From Herbidospora solisilvae (GTDB taxonomy: Bacteria > Actinomycetota > Actinomycetes > Streptosporangiales > Streptosporangiaceae): 64,000 bases of DNA. Made by a program: the position numbers and the translations under genes. Location: positions 63,312 to 127,311 of the forward strand of contig NZ_WXEW01000003.1 in assembly GCF_009901565.1 (NCBI RefSeq). The letters are read 5' to 3'. The notes beneath the pieces are model-generated. The model was not told the DNA's origin and searched no databases. It saw only the letters and a list, made by a program, of their open reading frames with translations. Shown here piece by piece: positions 15,716-22,269 of this stretch. Position 1 is the first letter of the stretch; each line of letters begins with the position of its first letter.

Positions 15716-16037
15716 CGAGTCGCCCGAGACGGTCGCCGAGGCGGTCTTCACGGCCCTGGCCGACCCGAACCGGCGGGCGATCCTGGCCGCGCTGGCCGAG
15801 CGGGGGCCGGCCACCGCGACCGACCTGGCCGGCCGGTTGCCGATCACCCGGCAGGGCATCGCCAAGCATCTCGCGCTCCTGGCCGACGCGGGTCTGGTGG
15901 TGGCCGAGCCGGGTGAACGGCGGCGGGTGCGCTACCGCGTGGAGACCGAGCCCATGCGGGTGGCGCAACGTTTCCTGGCCGTGCTGGCGCGCGACTGGGA
16001 CGGCCCGCTGGCGGCTCTGCGGGCCCATCTGGAGTGA
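15708..16037 (+). CDS. ArsR-family transcriptional repressor
   Basis: A 109-residue winged-helix repressor: VFTALADPNRRAILAALAERGPATATDLAGRLPITRQGIAKHLALLADAGLVVAEPGERRRVRYRV is the complete ArsR HTH and wing. No metal-binding cysteine box (CVC) is present, so it is probably one of the many non-metal ArsR proteins that partner with SRPBCC genes. It overlaps the upstream SRPBCC gene by 8 bp. The twin GCAACC-type dyads at 15224-15267 are its likely binding sites. Confidence 0.92.
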   Translation: MADESPETVAEAVFTALADPNRRAILAALAERGPATATDLAGRLPITRQGIAKHLALLADAGLVVAEPGERRRVRYRVETEPMRVAQRFLAVLARDWDGPLAALRAHLE

Positions 16038-16041
16038 CCCG

Positions 16042-16638
16042 CTAGTCCAGATCGGCGTAGACGATGACGTTGTCGCGGTAGTGGCCGGTCGCGGCGTCGA
16101 AGGACCCGCCGCAGGTCACCAATCTCAGGGCGGGGTGGTCGAGGGGGCCGTACACCCGCTCGGCGGGGAAGCGGCTCTTGGGCACCCGTTCCACCGACGT
16201 GACCGTGAACCGGGCCGTCCTCCCGTCGGCGCGGGTGACGCCGATGGTGTCGCCGCGCCGCATCCGGCCGAGGTCGTGGAAGACGCCGCGGCGGCCCTCG
16301 CCGTCGACGTGTCCGAGGATCACCGCGCCACCGGGTTCCCCGGGGGCGTAGCCGGGCGCGTACCAGCCCGCGTCCTCGGGCTCCTCGGGGACCTGCACGG
16401 TTCCGTCGGGGTTGAGGCCGAGCATCATCAGGTCCACGTGGACGCCGATGCGGCCGACATCCAGTCGTACCGGCCGTGACCTGGGCAGATCGTGCCCGGC
16501 GGGCACGACGGGCAGGGCCACGGCCTCGGCGGGCGGCGGCGCGGGCGGCGCCTCCCTGGGGAGGAGCGCGCCGCCCGCGAGCAGGGCCCCGGTCGCGGTG
16601 AGGGCGGCGGCCGCCAGGCCGAGGACCCTGCGGGTCAC
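16042..16638 (-). CDS. Class F sortase
   Basis: A 198-residue membrane-anchored transpeptidase. It has an N-terminal signal anchor (GLAAAALTATGALLAGGALL), a proline-rich linker and the sortase beta-barrel. Catalytic residues are visible: His in VILGHVDG, Cys in LRLVTCGG and Arg in GHYRDNVIVYA. The GVFHDLGRMRRGDTI block is typical of class F enzymes of actinobacteria. It starts at GTG 16638 and overlaps the upstream secreted protein by 4 bp, so the two are translationally coupled; the neighbour is its likely substrate. Confidence 0.92.
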   Translation of the reverse strand: MTRRVLGLAAAALTATGALLAGGALLPREAPPAPPPAEAVALPVVPAGHDLPRSRPVRLDVGRIGVHVDLMMLGLNPDGTVQVPEEPEDAGWYAPGYAPGEPGGAVILGHVDGEGRRGVFHDLGRMRRGDTIGVTRADGRTARFTVTSVERVPKSRFPAERVYGPLDHPALRLVTCGGSFDAATGHYRDNVIVYADLD

Positions 16639-16928
16639 GCCGCGCTACGCCGCCGCAGGGCGACGAAGCCCGTCGCGGCCCCCGCCACGAGAAGGACCCC
16701 GCCCAGCGGAAGCGCGGCGGGCACGCCGCCACCGGTCTGCGGCGCGCCGTCGGGAACCGGGCGGCTGCCGCGATCAGGCACCGGCGCGGGGGTCGCGGCC
16801 CGCTGCCGGGCGGAGGGCACGGGTGCCGGGGCCGCCTCGGACGGCGCGGGCGAGGGCGCGGCGGCGGCCGGGGCGGCGAAGGTCAGCGTGCCCGCGACGA
16901 GGCCGATGGCGGCCAGAGTGAATCGCAT
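16635..16928 (-). CDS. Small secreted protein with C-terminal sorting-like signal, probable sortase substrate
   Basis: A 97-residue protein with a signal peptide (FTLAAIGLVAGTLTFAAPAAA), a Pro/Ala-rich disordered middle and a C-terminal cell-wall-sorting arrangement: APQTGG, a hydrophobic helix (GGVLLVAGAATGFVAL) and a basic RRR tail. The pentapeptide APQTG deviates from LPxTG by Ala for Leu at the first position. ATG 16928 follows AGGAGG with 4-nt spacing. The mature chain would be very short, as for a surface-displayed linker. Substrate status is inferred from context. Confidence 0.75.
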   Translation of the reverse strand: MRFTLAAIGLVAGTLTFAAPAAAAPSPAPSEAAPAPVPSARQRAATPAPVPDRGSRPVPDGAPQTGGGVPAALPLGGVLLVAGAATGFVALRRRSAA

Positions 16929-17058
16929 ACATCCTCCTAGGTCTCGACCGGGGATCCTGGCAGCACGATGTCCGCTGGCCATGAGCGGAATGTCATGAGC
17001 GTGTAATGAACGTCGCCTTCGGCCGGATATGCGCTGATCAAGCCGGATACTGGTTCGC

Positions 17059-17736
17059 GTGGCCCGGGTGATGCTCATCGAGGACGACCAGTCCGTCCGC
17101 GAAGGACTGCGCCTGTCGCTCAGCCGCCACGGCCACGAGGTGGCCACCGCCGGGACCGGTGAGGAGGGCCTGCGGCGGCTGCGCGAGACGGCGATGGACA
17201 TCGTCGTGCTCGACCTGATGCTGCCCGGCCTCGACGGCTTCGAGGTCTGCCGCCGCATCAGGGCCGGCGGGCACCTGCCGATCGTCATGCTCACCGCCCG
17301 GGGCGACGACCTCGACGTGGTCAGCGGCCTGGAGGCGGGCGCCGACGACTACGTGGTGAAGCCGGTCCGGCCGCGGGTGCTGGAGGCGCGCATCCGCGCC
17401 GTGCTCCGGCGGTGGGCCGCGCCCCTGGACGCCGGACAGGAGACCCACGGCGACCTGGTGATCGACCGGGGCGCGCTGACCGTGGCCAAGAACGGCACCC
17501 CGGTCACGCTGCCCCCGCTGGAACTGCGGCTGCTGCTGGAGCTGTCGGCGTCTCCCGGGCAGGTGTTCAGCCGCCAGCAGCTCCTCGAATCGGTCTGGGA
17601 CCTCGACTTCCTGGGCGACTCGCGGCTGGTCGACGCGTGTGTCCAGCGGCTCCGCACCAAGATCGAGGACGTGCCCGCCCAGCCCCGGTACATCCAGACC
17701 GCACGCGGCTTCGGGTACAGGTTCGGCCCGCTGTGA
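17059..17736 (+). CDS. afsQ1: AfsQ1-like OmpR-family response regulator
   Basis: A 225-residue response regulator. The receiver domain is residues 1-118 with acidic D9/D10, phosphoacceptor D52 (VVLDLMLPG) and Lys in DDYVVKP. The Trans_reg_C winged helix is at about 130-222 (LRLLLELSASPGQVFSRQQLLESVWDLDFLGDSRLVDACVQRLRTKIEDVP). The sequence most resembles AfsQ1 of Streptomyces, which controls nitrogen response and secondary metabolism. It overlaps the kinase gene by 4 bp. GTG 17059 lies close to a GGATACT element, hinting at a short or absent leader. No sigQ-like gene is seen nearby. Confidence 0.85.
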   Translation: MARVMLIEDDQSVREGLRLSLSRHGHEVATAGTGEEGLRRLRETAMDIVVLDLMLPGLDGFEVCRRIRAGGHLPIVMLTARGDDLDVVSGLEAGADDYVVKPVRPRVLEARIRAVLRRWAAPLDAGQETHGDLVIDRGALTVAKNGTPVTLPPLELRLLLELSASPGQVFSRQQLLESVWDLDFLGDSRLVDACVQRLRTKIEDVPAQPRYIQTARGFGYRFGPL

Positions 17737-19109
17737 GAGGGCTGCGTGCCCGGTTGGTCGTGGTCTTCGTCGCCCTGGCGGGGTTGAGCGCGCTCACCGC
17801 CGCCGGCCTGGTCTACAAGCAGGCCCGCGACCTCATGCTCACCCGGACCGAATGGTCGGTCGTCAACGAGTTCCGGCTGCGCGTCTCGACCCTCACCGAG
17901 AACATGCAGCACCCGCCGGGCCGGGCCGCCCTGCAACAACTCGCCAACGGCGTCGCGCCCGCCTTCCTCGACGCGACCGGCGCGGCCGTCTACGGCGACT
18001 CGGGCCTGGTCGTGTCGGGCGACGCCGCCGCGGCCTTGACGCCCCATCTGCGCCGGCGCGTCGCGGCCGAGCGGCGCCTCGTCTACCAGCGGGTGGTGCG
18101 CGACGGCGACCCCTACCTCGTGGTGGGCACGCCGGTGCTGCTGCGCAGAGAGGGCACCCCTTCGGGCGTCGAGGTCTACCTCGTCTCCTCGCTGCACCCC
18201 GAGGCCGCCGACCAGGAGGCACTGGTCGCCGCCGCGCGCAACGGCGTGCTGCCCGTGCTGCTGCTGGCCGTGCTGTTCGCGCTGGTCGCCGCCGGTGGGG
18301 TGCTCAGGCCGGTACGCGATCTCGACCGCGCCGCCCGCCGCCTGGGCGCCGGGGAGCTCGACACCCGGCTCAAGGTCACCGGCCGCGACGAACTGGCCCG
18401 GCTGGTCAAGACGTTCAACGCGACCGCCGAGGCGCTGGAGACCAACGTGTCGATGGCTCGCCGGTTCGTCGCCGACGTCTCCCACGAGCTGCGCACCCCC
18501 TTGGCCTCGATCCTCGCCATGGCCGAGGTGATCGAGGAGGAGTCCGCCCGGCTCGACGGCGACCTGCCGGAGGCCGCCCGGTTGCTGAACCTGGAGGCCG
18601 GACGCCTGGTGAAGCTCGTGGAGGACCTCATGGAGATCTCCCGCTTCGACGCGGGGGCCGTCGGCCTGGTCGTCGACGACGTGGACGTCGCGCAGGCGGT
18701 GGCGGCGAGCCTGCGTACCCGGGGATGGACCTCGGACGTCGAGGTGGACATCGAACCGGGGGTGCGCGTGCGGCTCGACCCGCGCCGGTTCGACGTCGTC
18801 ATGGCCAACCTGGTCGGCAACGCGTTGCGGCACGGCGCGAAGCCGGTGACCGTCACGTCGCGGCCCGCCGACGACGTCGTGGTCATCGAGGTCGCCGACA
18901 AGGGCCCCGGCGTCGACCCCGACCTGCTCCCGCGGGTCTTCGACCGCTTCTCCAAGGCCGACGCCGCCCGCACCCGGTCGGACGGCAGCGGCCTCGGCCT
19001 GGCCATCGCCCTGGAGAACGCCCGCCTCCACGGCGGCACGATCGAGGTGGTCAACCGCCCCGAGGGCGGCGCGTTGTTCCGGCTCACGCTGCCCAGGGAG
19101 CCGCGATGA
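17733..19109 (+). CDS. afsQ2: AfsQ2-like sensor histidine kinase
   Basis: A 458-residue membrane sensor kinase. TM1 is about residues 7-28 (LVVVFVALAGLSALTAAGLVY), followed by an extracellular region of about 140 residues and TM2 (GVLPVLLLAVLFALVAAGGVL). HAMP, HisKA with the H-box VSHELRTPL, and HATPase_c with N, G1 (DKGPGVD) and G2 (GSGLGLAI) boxes follow. GTG 17733 overlaps the response-regulator stop (GTGA). The extracellular signal is unknown. The kinase partners AfsQ1-like 17059-17736 and is followed by a coupled lipoprotein gene. Confidence 0.88.
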   Translation: MRGLRARLVVVFVALAGLSALTAAGLVYKQARDLMLTRTEWSVVNEFRLRVSTLTENMQHPPGRAALQQLANGVAPAFLDATGAAVYGDSGLVVSGDAAAALTPHLRRRVAAERRLVYQRVVRDGDPYLVVGTPVLLRREGTPSGVEVYLVSSLHPEAADQEALVAAARNGVLPVLLLAVLFALVAAGGVLRPVRDLDRAARRLGAGELDTRLKVTGRDELARLVKTFNATAEALETNVSMARRFVADVSHELRTPLASILAMAEVIEEESARLDGDLPEAARLLNLEAGRLVKLVEDLMEISRFDAGAVGLVVDDVDVAQAVAASLRTRGWTSDVEVDIEPGVRVRLDPRRFDVVMANLVGNALRHGAKPVTVTSRPADDVVVIEVADKGPGVDPDLLPRVFDRFSKADAARTRSDGSGLGLAIALENARLHGGTIEVVNRPEGGALFRLTLPREPR

Positions 19110-19633
19110 GACATCTGCTGGCGGTGCTGCTCCTGGTCGCGGGGTGTGGCATCAGCCCGACGGGCGTACAGGACGGCGGGGAACCCGCGAGCGGCTTCCA
19201 GCCCAGCATGCGGCTCTACTTCGTGTCGGGCCAGCGCCTGAAGGCGGTCACCCGCCCGATGCCCTGGCCGTCGCTGAAGGAGACGCTCAACCTGCTCGTC
19301 GACGGCCCCAGCGAGCCCGAACGCCGTCTGGGCCTCGGCACCGGCCTGGCCGACTGGGTCGGCGGCCTGGGCGCGGTCACCGCCGACGACGCCAAGGTGC
19401 GGATCACCGTCGAGCCGCCCGCCTCGGCGGCCGTGCCGGTGCCGGCTCCCCGGGAGGCCTTCCCGGGCCAGCGCGACCGCCTGCTGTGGCTGGGCCAGCT
19501 CACCTGCACGGCCGCCGCCGCGGTGGCCGCGCGGTCGAACATCGACGCCGACGCGGTGACGGTCGTGGTGCGGCGCGGCCGGGAGAGCTTCGGGTCGTTC
19601 CGCTGCTCGGAGTTCCCGCGCGCGGCGGAGTGA
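19106..19633 (+). CDS. GerMN-like lipoprotein of the two-component operon
   Basis: A 175-residue lipoprotein. The N-terminus MRHLLAVLLLVAGCGIS has a lipobox (VAGC). The mature domain is GerMN-like (LYFVSGQRLKAVTRPM, ETLNLLVDGPSEPERRLGLGTGL). Its ATG overlaps the kinase stop (ATGA), so it is translationally coupled. GerMN-type lipoproteins modulate sensor kinases in other actinobacterial systems, for example LpqB with MtrB and CseA with CseC. A role as extracytoplasmic modulator of this kinase is inferred. Confidence 0.82.
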   Translation: MRHLLAVLLLVAGCGISPTGVQDGGEPASGFQPSMRLYFVSGQRLKAVTRPMPWPSLKETLNLLVDGPSEPERRLGLGTGLADWVGGLGAVTADDAKVRITVEPPASAAVPVPAPREAFPGQRDRLLWLGQLTCTAAAAVAARSNIDADAVTVVVRRGRESFGSFRCSEFPRAAE

Positions 19634-19636
19634 GCG

Positions 19637-20050
19637 TCAGCAGCCGCCGCAGCGCTCGATGATCTCGGCCATCGCCTGCTCGAAATGGCCGCGCCCCTCG
19701 GGCGTCAGGGTCGCGACCAGCTCTTCCAGCTCGGCGTGGATCTCCTCGTAGAAGGCCGTCGCCGCCCGGCGTCCCTCGTCGGTCAACGTCACCGCGACGG
19801 CCCGCCGGTTGCCGGGCACCGGGGTGCGCCGCGCCAGCCCGCGCTTCTCGGCCCGGTCCATCAGCCCGGTCAGGGCCGCCTTCTCGACGCCGAAGACCGA
19901 GGCCAGTTCGGCCATCCCCCGAGGTCCCTCCAGCAGCACGCACAACAACTTCGCCTGTACGGGGGTCAGATCGTGACGCTGGGAGACACGCGCGTACCGG
20001 CCCTGCACCAGCCCGGAGAGCTGGACCAGCCCGATGGCGACGTCGTTCAT
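19637..20050 (-). CDS. MarR-family transcriptional regulator
   Basis: A 137-residue dimeric winged-helix regulator: LTPVQAKLLCVLLEGPRGMAELASVFGVEKAALTGLMDRAEKRGLARRTPVPGNRRAVAVTLTDEG covers the recognition helix and wing. The C-terminus ends in ERCGGC, two cysteines that could act in redox sensing. It is divergent from the F420-type nitroreductase at 20123. The 35-bp palindrome between them (20075-20109) is the likely operator for both genes. Confidence 0.92.
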   Translation of the reverse strand: MNDVAIGLVQLSGLVQGRYARVSQRHDLTPVQAKLLCVLLEGPRGMAELASVFGVEKAALTGLMDRAEKRGLARRTPVPGNRRAVAVTLTDEGRRAATAFYEEIHAELEELVATLTPEGRGHFEQAMAEIIERCGGC

Positions 20051-20074
20051 GGACGTAACGGTACATCGTGCATA

Positions 20075-20109
20075 TAGTTAGCGCCGCGTACAGTACGCGC
20101 CATTAACTA
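20075..20109. promoter_or_regulatory. Palindromic operator between marR-type gene and nitroreductase
   Basis: TAGTTA (20075-20080) and TAACTA (20104-20109) share their centre (20092) with an inner dyad GCGTAC-A-GTACGC (20086-20098). The double dyad lies midway between two divergent start codons and fits a MarR dimer site. A -10-like TATAGT overlaps the left arm. Confidence 0.7.
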
Positions 20110-20122
20110 AATGAGGTACTCC

Positions 20123-20575
20123 ATGACCTTCGACACCCCCGCCGGCACCCGCGGCAGCCGCCAGCCCGGCGGACGTTTCTTCCTCTGGTTCAACAGGCTG
20201 ATGGCCCGGCGCATCCGCAGGAGCGGCAGCTTCGGCGGCTTCGACGCGCTGGTCCTGACCACCGTCGGCCGCAAGACCGGCCAGCCGCGCACGAACCCCG
20301 TCGGCTGGTTCCCCGGCCCCGACGGCACCTGGCTGATCGTCGCCTCCGCGGCCGGCGCGGCCGGGAACCCCGCCTGGTACTACAACCTCGCGGCCCACCC
20401 CGACCAGGTGCGCATCGAACTCGACGGCAAGGCATACGACGTCACCGCCGAGCAGCTGCACGGAGCCGAGCGCGAGCAGGCGTGGCGGGACATCGTCGCC
20501 AGGTCGCCCCGGTTCGCCCAATACCAGGAGAAGACCGACCGGCAACTGCCGATCATCCGACTGAAATCCCGCTAG
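20123..20575 (+). CDS. Deazaflavin (F420)-dependent nitroreductase family protein
   Basis: A 150-residue split-beta-barrel protein of the Ddn/DUF385 family: RRIRRSGSFGGFDALVLTTVGRKTGQPRTNPVGWFPGPDGTWLIVASAAGAAGNPAWYYNLAAHPDQVRIEL shows the phosphate-contacting GRKTG motif and the NPAWYYNL block. Such enzymes use reduced F420 to reduce quinones or nitroaromatics. ATG 20123 is chosen because AGG lies a few bases upstream; ATG 20111 is possible. It is controlled in all likelihood by the divergent MarR protein. Confidence 0.92.
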   Translation: MTFDTPAGTRGSRQPGGRFFLWFNRLMARRIRRSGSFGGFDALVLTTVGRKTGQPRTNPVGWFPGPDGTWLIVASAAGAAGNPAWYYNLAAHPDQVRIELDGKAYDVTAEQLHGAEREQAWRDIVARSPRFAQYQEKTDRQLPIIRLKSR

Positions 20576-20665
20576 CGGCAGGATCGTGCAAGAGGTCGAC
20601 CGGATCTTTCTACCCGTCGTCGCAGCTCAGCGCTTCGATGGAGGGGACGAGAAAGGAACACGATC

Positions 20666-21742
20666 ATGCCGCTCGACCACTATGTGACCCTCGGACGCTC
20701 CGGCCTGCGGGTCAGCCCGTTCGCCCTCGGCGCGATGACGTTCGGCGACGACCCCGGCTCGGCCGGATGCGACGTCGAGGAGTCGGAGAAGATCCTCTCG
20801 ACGTACCTCGACCGGGGCGGGAACTTCGTCGACACGGCCAACTTCTACAGCAACGGCCACTCGGAGAAGATCCTCGGCGACTACTTCGCCGCCCGGCCCG
20901 GCCTGCGCGGCCACACGGTCGTGGCCTCGAAGTTCTTCGGCAACATGCACCCCGGCGACCCCAACGGCGGCGGCGCGGGCCGGGGCTCGATCATCGCCCA
21001 GCTCCACGAGACCCTGCGCCGTCTCCAGACCGACTACCTGGACCTCTACTGGCTGCACAACTGGGACCGCAACACGCCCCTTGAGGAGACGATGCGCACC
21101 CTCGACGACCTGGTGCGGGCCGGCAAGATCCGCTACATCGGCTTCTCCAACACCCCCGCGTGGGTCGTCGCCCAGGCCCAGACGACGGCCCTGCTGAGAG
21201 GCTGGACCCCGCTGATCGCCCTCCAGGTCGAATACTCCCTGCTGGCCCGCACGGTCGAGGGCGAGATCGCGCCCCTCGCGCTGGACCAGGGCCTGGCCCT
21301 GACCCCGTGGAGCCCCCTGAAGAACGGCTTCCTGTCCGGCAAGTACCGCCGGGGCGTCGAGGTCGCCGACTCGGCCCGGACCGCCTACGTGGGCGGCCCG
21401 ACCGAGGAGGAGTACCGGGTCATCGACACCCTGGCCGCGATCGCCGACGAGGCCGGCGCCTCGTCGGCGGCGGTCGCCCTGGCGTGGCTGCGCGCCCGCC
21501 CCGGCACGGTGGTGCCGATCGTGGGAGCCCGCCGGGTCGAACACATGGAGAACAACCTCGTGGAGGTAACCCTTTCGGCGGAGCAGCTCCGCATCCTGGA
21601 CGAGATCTCCGCCCCCACGCTCGGCTACCCGGCGGCGGTCAACGGAGAGGTGCGCACGATGTTGCAGTTCGCTGGCACGACCGTCGACGGAGAATCGTCG
21701 ACCGTTTATCCGCCGCTGCTCCAGAGCTCGGTGCGATACTGA
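20666..21742 (+). CDS. Aldo/keto reductase
   Basis: A 358-residue NADPH-dependent oxidoreductase with a TIM barrel. The catalytic tetrad is visible: Asp in FVDTANFYS, Tyr in the same block, Lys in VVASKFF and His in YWLHNWD. The LVRAGKIRYIGFSN and GTVVPIVGARR blocks bind the cofactor. AAGGA precedes ATG 20666. It stands alone between the nitroreductase and a phosphatase, all on the plus strand. Substrate unknown. Confidence 0.93.
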   Translation: MPLDHYVTLGRSGLRVSPFALGAMTFGDDPGSAGCDVEESEKILSTYLDRGGNFVDTANFYSNGHSEKILGDYFAARPGLRGHTVVASKFFGNMHPGDPNGGGAGRGSIIAQLHETLRRLQTDYLDLYWLHNWDRNTPLEETMRTLDDLVRAGKIRYIGFSNTPAWVVAQAQTTALLRGWTPLIALQVEYSLLARTVEGEIAPLALDQGLALTPWSPLKNGFLSGKYRRGVEVADSARTAYVGGPTEEEYRVIDTLAAIADEAGASSAAVALAWLRARPGTVVPIVGARRVEHMENNLVEVTLSAEQLRILDEISAPTLGYPAAVNGEVRTMLQFAGTTVDGESSTVYPPLLQSSVRY

Positions 21743-21756
21743 CGCAGAATGGGCGA

Positions 21757-22215
21757 ATGGAATACAGGTTCGTTCCCTTTGACGACCAGCCGTGGCACGA
21801 AATCATCCCCGGCCTTTTCATGGGCGGCCATTTCCGCAACGACTCCGGCGGCCTGCTCCCCGTGATCGTGGCCGACGAGTTCGACGTGGTCATCAGCATG
21901 ATCCGCCTCGACGGCCACGGCCCGGGAACCTCGGCCGTCCACCACGCCTGCCACGTCCCCGACGGCCAACTGACCCCGGCCGAGATGGCAGAGGTCCGCG
22001 CGATGTCCGACCTCGCCGCCGAGGCGGTGCGGTCGGGTCAGAAGGTCCTGATCAGGTGCAGGGCGGGTTACAACCGCTCGGGCCTGGTCGTGGCCCAGAC
22101 CCTTCTCCTCCTCGGTTACGGCCTGGACGAGGCGATCAATTTGGTGCGGACGAAACGCTCGTCGTTCGCCCTGCACAACCCGTATTTCGTGGAATACCTG
22201 AACGCCGGCACATGA
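21757..22215 (+). CDS. Dual-specificity-type protein phosphatase
   Basis: A 152-residue cysteine phosphatase. The signature CRAGYNRSG (C-x5-R-S) is near residue 105, with a general-acid Asp candidate in HVPDGQLTP. A long C-terminal helix (LDEAINLVRTKRSSF) follows. The short length and the single domain fit the dual-specificity/atypical class. ATG 21757 lies 14 bp after the aldo/keto reductase stop, so the two may be co-transcribed. The target phosphoprotein or phospholipid is unknown. Confidence 0.85.
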   Translation: MEYRFVPFDDQPWHEIIPGLFMGGHFRNDSGGLLPVIVADEFDVVISMIRLDGHGPGTSAVHHACHVPDGQLTPAEMAEVRAMSDLAAEAVRSGQKVLIRCRAGYNRSGLVVAQTLLLLGYGLDEAINLVRTKRSSFALHNPYFVEYLNAGT

Positions 22216-22217
22216 GA

Positions 22218-22252
22218 AAGCGCCCGTCCCCCGGGGAAGAGGACGGGCGCTT
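22218..22252. terminator. Bidirectional terminator between the phosphatase and nuclease genes
   Basis: AAGCGCCCGTCC (22218-22229) and GGACGGGCGCTT (22241-22252) pair perfectly over 12 bp with an 11-nt loop. It lies between two convergent genes and ends in a short T-rich run on each strand. Confidence 0.85.
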
Positions 22253-22269
22253 CTGATTTGCGAAAGGTG

